A stretch of DNA of 64,000 nt from positions 71,485,412 to 71,549,411 of the forward strand of contig NC_080671.1 of assembly GCF_030247195.1 (NCBI RefSeq). Direction: 5' to 3'. Positions within the stretch are counted from its first letter, which is position 1, and the number at the start of each line of letters is the position of its first letter. Below the pieces are notes generated by a model. The model ran no database searches. It was not told where the DNA came from and was given only the letters and a program-made list of their open reading frames with translations. The position numbers and the translations under genes are program-made. This stretch comes from Topomyia yanbarensis (lineage: Eukaryota > Arthropoda > Insecta > Diptera > Culicidae). Of the stretch, positions 1-9,399 are shown piece after piece.

Positions 1-660
1 AGTCGCTATTCTCAATACCGCACTAGAAGAAGTGATAGATGGATTAAAGGAAAGATGATTAGAAGTATCACCATATTAATGTGGAGCAATGGTGATCAGT
101 AACCGACCCTTGGAGTAGATGTAGAATACCAAGATACAATAAAGCTTCTGGGATTAAGTCTAAAAGCTACACCCTCTTGGAAATGTCAAATTATACATAT
201 AAAACGCAAAACCTCTTTGGATGTGAAATTTCGGTGACAGGTCAAAAGTGGCGATCGCGCCCAAGTGCCTTACTAGCCATATACAAATCATGCGTGAGAT
301 CAATAATCGATCACACATCAACATTTTTTGGGGAAGCACCAGGAAAGGACCTAACCAACTGGATTACATACAATGGAACTGTATTAGAATTGCACTAGGT
401 TCTACCATAACAACCCACACTTCACACTGCCATTCGTGTTGAATGAGTGTTGAATTGCTCTTCCGGGAGACTTCTTCCTTCTTAAATACGGAGAATGACT
501 CTCCAATAGAAAAACCGAAACCACAACCTCAAAGGCTTGGTTTGAAATTCGCTCATCACATCACATGCTCATCACGAAAAATTACATCGTTGGACATAAT
601 TTACCCTAGTCAAACGAAGGCAATGGCGTTGTGACCAACCGACAAGGAGAACCGTAGCAC
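1..660 (+). pseudogene. I-clade non-LTR retrotransposon ORF2 relic (end of reverse transcriptase)
   Basis: Conceptual translation across several frames gives a decayed reverse-transcriptase C-terminal region. Around 1-180 it reads like 'ALEEVIDGLKER..LEVSP' and 'IKLLGLSLKATPSW'. Around 180-400 it reads 'ALLAIYKSCVRSIIDHTSTFFGEA' and 'LDYIQWNCIRIALGST'. This order (post-YADD 'thumb' with a KSCxRSxxDH-like helix, then IQxxCIRIALG) is what I recall of I-clade and related retrotransposons; the family assignment is recall, the reading is direct. At least three frames and many stops are needed, so it is an old dead copy. The 5' part lies outside the window. The segment to about 660 may be the following linker, where I recognise nothing firm. 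Confidence 0.6.
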
Positions 661-926
661 AAGAAGATTTCACTATGGGATTATCACGACATTTTCAACA
701 ACACCTTGGTGGATCAGAACTGACGTCAGTCGGAGAGGAATCTCAATTCTCTTCGAATAACCACTCTAGAACCTGAAGCGAAACAACAATGTGGGGTACG
801 ACATGTCATTATTTGTTAACGTGTGACTTGTACGAAGACGACTGACACGAGTGTTGGAGGAAACTCGCCTGTGAAGGAATAGTTTCGGTCATCGCTACGA
901 TACTTAAAAAATCTTGAATACATTAG
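661..926. other. No recognisable feature
   Basis: No open frame, RNA motif or repeat partner was found between the I-clade relic and the start of the inverted-repeat-bracketed interval. It may be further retrotransposon debris. Confidence 0.4.
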
Positions 927-1487
927 TAGGGGAAAGTGGTCGGTTGCCGGCACTGGTCAGTTGTCGTCACCTCTATGTAGTTTTTGACAGAAAGCAGATA
1001 TGGACCAACCAATATATTTTTTGAACAAGTGAAACTCTAAAGTTTTTTTTTGATGATTTGCTTAGTGTTATACAAAGAAGTAAATCGATCGAAAAAGTAT
1101 GTGCATTGAATATTTATGATTTATTGCGAATTTGTTTTACTTTGTGATTCAATATTGAATGGCACCGAAATGTTCGCGACATTTTTTTTATCAGTTTTCA
1201 TAAAGGTTACTAAAATTGGTTGTCGGCACCCCATTTTTGTTGCAAATGCTCTCAATAACCTAATCAATATGTGTATTTTGGAACGGGCTTTACGAATAAA
1301 TATCAGAGATCGATTTTTTGCACCATTCTGAAAACCAGGAAGGCGCCTACCGGTTTAGCGTTTTACATTTACATGAAGAAAGCCCACCTGGTCCCACAAA
1401 TATATGCAACTCGGTGCAAGAGAATGTGACGGCCAAGGAAACAAAAAGCCAATAGCCCAAATAGATCAGGAACAGGAAGGGGTACTA

Positions 1488-1791
1488 CACTGGAAAAAAT
1501 CCAAACGTTAATTCTATTTGCTTCAAACCGCTTAAAATTCATATGAAGAAGAAATGCTATTGTTATCACGCACACACATACCTTCTATGTGTCAACTGTA
1601 TAAACTATGTATGCACACACATAAGTTGGGGTTTTATTTGCCTGATAGTTATGAAATGTAAATGTAAGATTAATATTTCTTGTAAATACACACATTAGGT
1701 TCATGTGCCAGCAAATAGTGTCTATATGCCTCCGTTTATTGCAAAAATCTATGTGTAAAATCAATAGGTCGAACGTTTACTTTTTTGAGTG
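1488..1791. mobile_element. TA-flanked MITE, copy 1 (304 bp)
   Basis: The ends are CACTGGAAAAAATCC and, reversed, CACTCAAAAAAGTAAACG, each bordered by TA (1486-1487 and 1792-1793), which fits a Tc1/mariner-type TA duplication. It has no coding capacity. A second copy lies at about 17098-17634, where the same sequence carries a further insertion. The site GTGTCTAT at 1718-1725 in this copy is single and uninterrupted, so it is the empty site of the insertion seen in copy 2. Confidence 0.7.
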
Positions 1792-1793
1792 TA

Positions 1794-3059
1794 CGAACAA
1801 GGAACCAAACAACAGATGAGAAATCGTTTACTTATTTATTATAACTACGATACTAATCACAATTATTTTGCTTTTATTTTGCTTGTCTTGTTTGGTTTCA
1901 GCAAACCAAAATCTATGCGGACTAGCACATACGAACAGTTAGGCTTTGTAGGTTCTCATTTTGACAGAGTCTAGATGGGCGGATGAACGTCTGTCAGGGT
2001 GTGGGCTGAGAAATGACAGTGACACTGTACGAGATGGCGCTGGGCCTGTGGCCTTCGTCTGGCATGGTCCATTCTCATTGATTCGGAAGTCTTCTTGTCT
2101 GGTTGGTAGATATGTGCTCTTACTTGCAAGTTGATCAATTCGCTTGGGTGGGGGACATGTTGTCGATTCTTTTGATCGTGAGTATGAGGCTAATTCAGGA
2201 AACGAGTGCAGGTCTGGCACCTAAGAGATAGTTAATTATTCAGGACTTGTTCCTATTATTATTAAACTCGACCAAGCACACAGGCTCTCAGAAATGATAA
2301 GCAACCCTTTCGGGTCAGTGTGGTCTATTCGAGTCGAACCAGGCGGACATTCGGTTCGAGCAAACTTTATGGGGAATAGTGGATAAATATTTCTTATGCC
2401 TTTATTGGCAGAGATCCTTTTTGCGAAATCCTAAAATACCTTCACTGGTATAGCTACTCAGGATAATAATAATAGAAAAATTAAGGGTTTGCCTGGTCCA
2501 TAATGTAATAAATACTAGAACAGCGATAATAGAGTTATGTTATAAGATATAGAAGAAAGAGCACATTTGTAGGAAAAGTATTAGCGAGTAAGGACTAATA
2601 CTGCTAGTATGTTTACCGTTTCAATTAATAGTCGATTGATCCGCTTCGGACCAAGGAGACAAAAAGGAGATTAGGAAGAGACAGAAGCGGATTCAATGCG
2701 AATTTGGCAATATGACGTTGACCCCAAGGCGATGGCATGATGATTTTCCATAGGATGACAGACTAGATGACACGACGTTACACGCTCTAAACTTGTGCCA
2801 AATAGTTTGTATGTATGTATGAATTTATGTATGAATGTAAGCCCGCATGTATGCCTTTTTTACAATGGAGAAGACCTTTACGTCCTAGCCCAGCTATTGG
2901 TAGGGTCCAATCTACCGCACGGGGTGCACTGGGGGCGTGTCGGGCTCGAATGGTGACGCTGCCATTAATACCGACTAAACTCCATTGGGCTCCGCCATCG
3001 TTCCTCCCAGGAACTACCTCTCGGTATTACTTCTGGGGGGATGGCTGTACTTAGTGTAC
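1794..3059. other. Transposon-like debris without a gene
   Basis: No convincing open frame. The stretch from about 2880 to 3060 has higher GC content and probably belongs to the 3' untranslated part of the R1-clade element transcribed leftward from 5262. The rest has no match elsewhere in the window that I could see. Confidence 0.35.
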
Positions 3060-3330
3060 TCATTCACTCTCACTCACATGTTCATGCGTCCTGTATGAGG
3101 CTTACTTGGGTGCTCTCTCTATCGCACCTTGATTCACTCTCAAACACTCCCACATGAGGCTGACTTTTGTGCTCACCTTTTTCGTTCCTTGCGAGGCTGA
3201 CTTGTGTGCTCACCTTACTCATTCCGTGCTAGGCTTACTTTTGTGCTCGCCCCACCCATACCATGAGAGGCTGACTTGGGTGCTCACCCTTTCACTCCTC
3301 TGCCACGCCATGAGGCATCGATAGCTAAGT
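3060..3330 (-). repeat. Short tandem repeats, probably in the R1-element 3' UTR
   Basis: The motif 'GAGGCTGACTTGTGTGCTCACC' in variant forms recurs about five times (near 3098, 3157, 3191, 3231 and 3267), separated by short spacers rich in 'cactc'. It lies directly downstream of the ORF2 stop codon at 3536-3538 on the minus strand, so it is most simply a degenerate minisatellite in that element's 3' UTR. Confidence 0.55.
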
Positions 3331-3535
3331 CCCAACATACTACGCTACGACCCTCCCGTCTTGGCATGATGCAGTCCACTTATACGCCTATACATTCACT
3401 CTTCTGTCTTGCTTCGGGGTGGCTGGGTTTACCCCTTACGCGGTTGCCATTCGCTGCGCCAAACCTGCCTCGGCATGAACAGACCATTCACTCCCTTTTT
3501 TGCGCTTGGCCTTTTTCGCTCCAGTTAACCAATCA

Positions 3536-5262
3536 CTAGTTAGCCGTACCCGTCGTCTGTTGCAGGGTTCGCCAGATTACCTGTAGCCTACTGGCAATCT
3601 GGATGGTAGCAGCCGAGACTGCGTTCCACTTCTCCACCGATTGACACATCCGCTGAATAAGGGTATCAGGGGTTGTGTCCCAGCCACAGACGTCAAGCAT
3701 TGCTCCTCTTTCGTCCTCTCCGTCGAACCGAGGACATACGAACAGTATGTGTTCGGCAGTTTCGTCTACACCTGGGCAGACTGGGACCTCCGCGTGCCCG
3801 AACCTGTGGAGGTACTGTCGGAAACAGCCATGGCCTGACAGGAATTGTATCAGGTGGAAGTGAACTTCCCCATGGGGTCTTCCCACCCAGCTCTATATGC
3901 TAGGTATCAGCCGGTGGGTCCACCTACCTTTCGAGGAGTTGTCCCACTCACGCTGCCATCTGGCGACCGAGGTCACCCTGGTGCGCTCGCGGGCTCCCCT
4001 ATTTCCACGTAGCTCAAAGCACTCCTCATCTTCCCGAATGACCAGCCCGACTGGCATCATGCTCGCTATCACGCAGGATGCATCGTGTGATACCGTGCGG
4101 TAGGCAGATATCACTCTGAGGCACATCACGCGGTAGGTGCTCTCCAGTTTCTGTAGGTAACTGGTTACCCTCAGTGCTCTTGACCATGACGGGCCGCCGT
4201 ACCTGAGGATAGATACGGCAACGCCTGCCAGTAACCTACGTCTACTGGCGCACACCTTTGAGCTGTTGGACATCATTCTGGATAGAGCCGCAACAGCAGT
4301 CGACGCTCTCTTGCACGTATAGTCGACATGGCTGCCGAAGGTCAGCTTGTCGTCTATAATGACTCCGAGAGACTTCAGACTTCGCTGTGAAGTGATCGCG
4401 ACTTCTCCCACATGGATAACTGCATGTTGTGCCGACTTGCGGTTGTTGACGATAACTACCTCCGTCTTATGATGAGCGAGCTCCAGGCCTCTCGCGCTCA
4501 TCCATTCCTCCACCGTGCTGATCGCGTGTTCTGCGGTTAGTTCTACCTCAGGAATTGACTCCCCGTAGACCTCCAAGGTTACGTCGTCAGCAAAGCCGAC
4601 GATCTTGACTCCAGGAGGGAACTTCAGTCACAGAACCCCGTCATACATGAGGTTCCATAGCACCGGGCCTAGGATCGAGCCCTGTGGGACTCCGGCGGTA
4701 ATCGGAACCCTTTTCTGACCGGCATCGGTCTCGTATAGCAGTACGCGGTTCTGGAAGAAACTTTCCAGGATCCGGTACAGACCCACCGGTAGGCTAAGCC
4801 GGTGTAACGAGAGTGCGATGGCATCCCAGCTTACGCTGTTGAATGCGTTCTTCACGTCAAGTGTCACTAACGCACAGTATCGAATACCTCGCCTTTTTCG
4901 TTGGATCGCTATCTCGGCAGTATTTATCACTGAGTTGAGAGCGTCCACTGTGGACTTACCCTTCCGAAAGCCAAACTGGTTGCTTGACAGACCGTCCGTA
5001 CCTTCCGCGTACGAGGTGAGCCTGTTGAGGATGATCCTCTCAAGCAGTTTGCCAGTCGTGTCTATCAGACAGATTGGTCTGTACGCCGATGGGTCGCCTG
5101 GCGGCTTCCCGGGCTTCGGCAACAGCACCAATTTCTGCCTTTTCCATCTATCGGGGAAACGGCACTCGTCAAGGCATCTCTGCATAGCTAGCCTGAACAT
5201 GTTCGGGTTCGCTATGATCGCTGCCTTGAGAGCGTTGTTTGGAACTCCATCCGGCCCTGGAG
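3536..5262 (-). pseudogene. R1-clade retrotransposon ORF2 fragment: reverse transcriptase and C-terminal zinc knuckle
   Basis: Reading leftward from 5262, one frame stays open except for two in-frame stops (4628-4630 TGA and 3893-3895 TAG). In order it shows 'PGPDGVPNNALK', 'KLVLLPKPGK', 'SAYRPICLIDTTGKLLERI', 'QFGFRKGKSTVDA', 'LVTLDVKNAFNSV', 'GVPQGSILGPVLWN', the catalytic box FADD (4583-4594), 'HHKTEVVIVNNRK', 'SLGVIIDDKLTF', and a C-terminal CCHC-like cluster 'CPGVDETAEHILFVCPRF'. This order (no RNase H, zinc knuckle at the C-terminus) is typical of R1-clade elements. The endonuclease and ORF1 are missing: the homology stops abruptly near 5262, as expected for 5'-truncated integration. 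Only two stops in about 1.7 kb indicate a fairly young copy. The ORF ends at 3536-3538. Confidence 0.85.
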
Positions 5263-6451
5263 CTTATGTATGCCTGTATGCATGGATGTGTATAGGAGCA
5301 ATGTATCCGTGAGCAACATGGAAGGACAGCCTCTGAGCCGCCAAAACGCCCATGGGAAGCCGGGTGCGCGGTCGTAGGTGTGACTATAAAGCACTGCACA
5401 CACTGTCAAGTGCAACGGTGAGACGGTAGGTGTAAAGTTAATGCACATAGGTTGCAGAAATAGGTTGTTGGGACAGCTCGATTGCACACTGATAAATAAC
5501 AATAACAATAACATGAAGAAAGCCCACCTGGTCGTGTTTTCACCGCTAGGTAGCACTGTACATACCAGATTGTCACGACCAGACAATTTGTTAAGGTGAG
5601 GGGGGGGGGCGTTTGGCCTGTAGCCCCCATCCCTCTTTAGCTGACTTCTGTCTGGTATGTCAAGCTTTGGTAAAAAAGTGGACTGCCTGAAACTAACTCA
5701 AATGCAGTAAATGCGATCCGTCAGTACATTACCAGTGCGTAATATTCGCACTAGTTTTTCACATACACATATTGTGGTTCTGATGAAGAATTGTTCATAA
5801 TGTCTTTGATGGTTGTTGCAATGAATAAATTTCCTTTTCCCTTTGAATTTTGATGATTATCATTCATATTTTTCCATTTTTAGTATATTTTCTTAAGGTG
5901 CCGACAACCGACCACATTTTTCAAAATGGTGAAAAATTATCATTTTACTAAATTGTTAATAAATTTTTTCAAGTTGACAGGATAAATTAAATTCTTTCAT
6001 AAGTTATTAGCTAAGGACTCTAGCTTTTCATTGGTATAATTATTCCCATATATTGTTCAATTGGAGTAATGTTGGGAGCCAAAAATAAAAGTGTGTCGAC
6101 AACCGAATACATTCCCCTATACTTAATCAATCATGTTTATTTTGTGTACACTCTGAGCAGGAATGTACAAATGTACAAAATCCAACAACTCAGGGCACGG
6201 GTTTGGGAAGCCACCCGATCCGCTAAAACAACTATTCTTGCACAGAACCTGATTCCTCCCCGAAACTACCTTAAGGCTTTGCTTCGGGTGGATTTTTAAT
6301 GTGCACAGCACACCCTCCAATCCAATAACTTAGTAGTTACCTATCCACACAACGTGGCAAATTTCTGTATGGCAGTAAGAAAGCTAGATATGAGTCGAGA
6401 ATTAGTGCTCTTTTTCTAAGAAAACAATCTAGGCGGCAAGCTTCCCGGCCC
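5263..6451. other. No gene; short shared segment
   Basis: About 5511-5530 repeats the motif 'catgaagaaagcccacctgg' also present at 1373-1392, so a common repeat flanked both places. The rest to the edge of the bracketed interval and beyond (6120-6451) has no supported coding frame. Confidence 0.35.
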
Positions 6452-6668
6452 TATTCTGCGCGGCGTGTGACGTGAGACGACTAATCTCACCTCACTCTAC
6501 GTGACTTTTCTCACCCAATTCTGAAGAGTCACTTCGGGTGATGTGAGACGCCCATTTAACCGCAATGGGCCATCTCACCTCACCCGAGTCGACTCTCAGA
6601 ATCGGGTGAGAAAAGTCACATAAAGTGAGGTGAGTTTAGTCGTCTCACGTCACATGCTGCGCAGAATA
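6452..6668. mobile_element. 217 bp near-complete palindromic MITE
   Basis: The left half begins TATTCTGCGCGGCGTGTGAC and the right half, reversed, begins TATTCTGCGCAGCATGTGAC. The two arms match along almost their whole length around a short centre near 6560 ('ccatttaaccgcaatgg'). Internal motifs such as 'gtgagacgac', 'tcacctcact' and 'gacttttctcaccc' occur once on each arm in opposite orientation. There is no coding capacity. Possible GGCC-like flanks are seen, but I cannot fix the target duplication. Confidence 0.8.
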
Positions 6669-6699
6669 AGGCCGTCCGATTGTCTAATTTGCTGAGCTC

Positions 6700-7030
6700 T
6701 TGTTCCAGTTAGCACCACCACTGGACCTAGCCTACTCCGACGGTGAATTCCCCGACAAGAAAAGTTCTCGCCAATCCGAGCCAACCAACTAGGTGTCGAG
6801 GTCAGTTCGGCGATTCCGGTAGAGCAGGATGTCCGGTTCGCAGGTGTCTCAACGATCCATGACTCGTCGCGGTCTACTCACTCTAGTCCCCGGTGGTGAC
6901 TCTAGTTTGCGAAGACCGAGAGTTCTCCGACGAAAAAAGTTTTCCGGATACCGATTCTTCTTTAGTTTTCGAAATATTTCTCTCGGTCCAACCGGTTGGG
7001 TGCCGTTGTCGGTACGGCGATTCCGGGTTC
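6700..7030 (-). repeat. R1-family 5'-leader-like subrepeat fragment
   Basis: Motifs such as 'ctagcctactccgacggtga', 'ggcgattccgg', 'gtccggttcgcaggtgtctc' and 'agtccccggtggtgactcta' recur in variant form at 44880-45590, upstream of the R1-clade ORF1 relic there. I therefore take this as a piece of the same type of repetitive 5' leader. It abuts the RT relic at about 7030 in a junction that no intact element would have. Confidence 0.45.
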
Positions 7031-8030
7031 ACTTCACCTTGCTTTCTATTGAGCCACGTTGACAGGTTTGGGATGAGCCGGTAGGTAACCTTCTCTTCTC
7101 TGTATTGTCCCATTCCTGCTGCCAACTCGCCATTGAATCGATTCTTACCATCTTCTTCACGTTTCTGGTGTTTCTCCGATTGTAGCACTTGATATCCTCC
7201 TCTAGAGTCATACAGATGGGGGTCATCCTGGCGATAACGCATACTGCCTCCGACGACATTGTCCTGTACGCGTTCGTGACTCGTACGATCATCAGCAGGA
7301 AGTTCAGCTTTTCGAGATTCCGCTTGATTTTCAGTGCCGCACCCCGGGCAGGATCCCCTTATCGCAGTATCGACGACGAAACACTAGATAGCAGACGTCT
7401 TGTCCTGCTTCTCGGACCACCGACGATTAGCAAGGTTCTCGCTAATGTGTTTGTTGCCTTCGCCGACTTTTCGCAGGCGTAGTCGACGTGGTTGTTGAAG
7501 CTTAACCGGTAGTCGATTATCACTCCCAATTGCTTCAGCACACGATTCGATCCAATCATGTGCCCTCCGACGTCGATCTGCATCGGCTGAACCGCTTTGC
7601 AGTTGCCTATCAACAATACCTTCGTCTTGTGATGAGTTATCTGCCACTTGACCCCGTCCAACCAGTTCTAGACCGCGGCTATTGTCTCCGTCACCGATAC
7701 CTCCAGTTCATTAAGTGTCTCACCCATCACCGTCACGGCGCCGTCCAATTTTTGCGGCATTGTGGCGTCACAAGCCGCCACAATCCTTCTTGTTAGGTCA
7801 GCCGAATGAACGTTTTCGATCCCGCTGTCCGGACGAAGTGCCTCATAGAAGAGGTCTTTGTTGAAGTCTTTTGTTTTCCATTTTCGCTCGCCAGTCGTCC
7901 TTCTCCGTGCTGCAGCAGGGCTCCGTTGGCCGATACGGTAGCGAATCGCCTGGTGGTCGCTATAGGTATACTGCTCGCATACTCTCCAGCCCGCTTTCGC
8001 CGTCAGTAGAGGACTGCAGAATGTGACTCA
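7030..8030 (-). pseudogene. R1-clade retrotransposon ORF2 relic, internally deleted
   Basis: On the minus strand, 7661-7359 reads 'HHKTKVLLIGNCKAV', 'QLGVIIDYRLSFNNHVDYACEKSAKA', and 7292-7029 reads 'VRVTNAYRTMSSEAVCVIARM' then 'LIPNLSTWLN', the region after the FADD box. From about 7740 to 8010 the sequence instead matches the endonuclease-RT linker of the relic at 42700-42860, so the RT core has been deleted. Several frames are required. The break at 7030, after a 'KQGEVN'-like motif, removes the zinc knuckle. Confidence 0.7.
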
Positions 8031-9050
8031 TGCTTTCAGTTGAATCAATTAAAAAGTATGTCGCTCATATCCACTAGACAATACGTTCGTTGGCGACATG
8101 ACTGGGAACTCTAGTGATATGGGGAAACATACTCTCTTCTAGCATCTGAACCATACACTGAAAATTAAGTATCAGATTCAAAGTACGCGCGCGATCATTT
8201 AAGAATACACACGAATATACGAATGATTACTTGGTCATAAAACATAAATTATGCATGCGAAGTTACATACACGCTTACACACGAGACAAGCATGTTAACA
8301 TACAAACGCTCGAGTCCTTCGCGATCATCCACGCACATCTACGCCCGCGATCTTGCAATCAGAATAACACCCTGATAACAATGTAAACGTTTTAGCAAAT
8401 ATAAATTTATAATCGAGGTCTCAAGCGTGAACCTACAAACGCCCGTGTTCGCGCGATCATGAATCGGTCACGTCCGAATGTCCCTACCCTAGGCCCTAGT
8501 AGTATAGGTCCCATGCTTCAGTTGGACCAATAAAAAAGGACGCTCATAACCACTAAACGTTCGGCATGACCGGGAACTCTAGTGATAAGGGAAATCTCAA
8601 TCTCTTCTAGCATCTGAACCATGCACTGAAAATCAAGTATGATTTTCACGGTCCACACGATCATCCAAAAATGCACAAGAATATGCGAATGGACACACGG
8701 TTATAAAATCGATTTTATGCACGCGAAGCTACATTCACGCTAGCACACGCGACATACAAAAGTCACGCGGCATACAAACGCCCACGTGATCGAACACGTT
8801 AACTTACAAACGTCCGAGCCCTTCGCGATGATATACAAAGACGAATTTGCAATCGCGATCATCCACGCACAACTACGCCTAGGATTTCGCAAACACAAAA
8901 ATGCCGCGACAATTTAGCGAACGCTTTAGCACGTATAATCTGATTAACGCCGTTCCAAGCGCGCACAAATAAAAGCTCATTCCCACGCGATCGTAAAGCC
9001 CCTACGTCCGCACATCTGATCCGTACATGTAATATCATAATCAGAATCAC
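8031..9050. repeat. Diverged direct duplication (~0.5 kb units) rich in CGCGATCAT motifs
   Basis: Two successive units share the same series of motifs: 'catgcttcagttg', 'ccactagac/aaac', 'gggaactctagtgata', 'ctcttctagcatctgaacca', 'cactgaaaat', 'acatacacgct', 'acatacaaacgc', 'ccttcgcgatcat', 'ccacgcacatctacgcc', 'gcgaacgttttagca'. Unit 1 runs about 8031-8512 and unit 2 about 8513-9050. The recurring phrase 'cgcgatcat' and Thr/His-like codon rhythm do not build an open frame. It could be paired LTR-like sequences or an old satellite dimer. Confidence 0.6.
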
Positions 9051-9399
9051 GGCCAGCTGAAAATGACCTTAACCAGTGTTTTAGTGGGTGACATTTCCCG
9101 TCTCATCTGCAATTGTAGTGAGTGATTCTGACGGGGAGCTCTTCCGTGAGCCCAACTCTACAGCTACTATAGGACAAATTTCGAAAAAAAATTGCGAAAA
9201 AAACATCTCATAATTGTCGTAGTGACGTATTAAAGCTATGGGACAATTTACAATTTTGCGCCCTAAAGGGTTAGAGTGATAATATATCGCTAGGGATCAG
9301 TATTCTAGATTAATGTTTTGGTAGTGAATGACTCGATTCAACCACTTTAGCTCGTATGTTTAGGCCATCACCAAATAACCTAGTCTTATTTCATTACAG
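9051..9399 (+). other. Probable end of a HEATR1 intron
   Basis: AT-rich DNA without a gene leads to a good 3' splice site, 'tagtcttatttcattacag', ending at 9399. This fits an intron whose 5' end lies outside the recognised sequence. Confidence 0.55.

Larger units (their letters stand above)
927..6119. mobile_element. 5.2 kb interval bracketed by short imperfect inverted repeats
   Basis: The left edge starts TAGGGGAAAGTGGTCGGTTG (927 on). The right edge, read on the reverse strand from 6119, starts TAGGGGAATGTATTCGGTTG. Each side has a second, inner copy of the motif: GGTTGTCGGCACC near 1217 and GGTGCCGACAACC near 5896, again inverted relative to each other. Terminal plus subterminal inverted motifs suggest a DNA element, possibly with TA target duplication. 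The interior is not a transposase gene but nested debris: a TA-flanked MITE (1488-1791) and an R1-clade ORF2 fragment (3536-5262). It could be one element later invaded, or two small MITEs that happen to face each other. I favour the first weakly. Confidence 0.4.
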
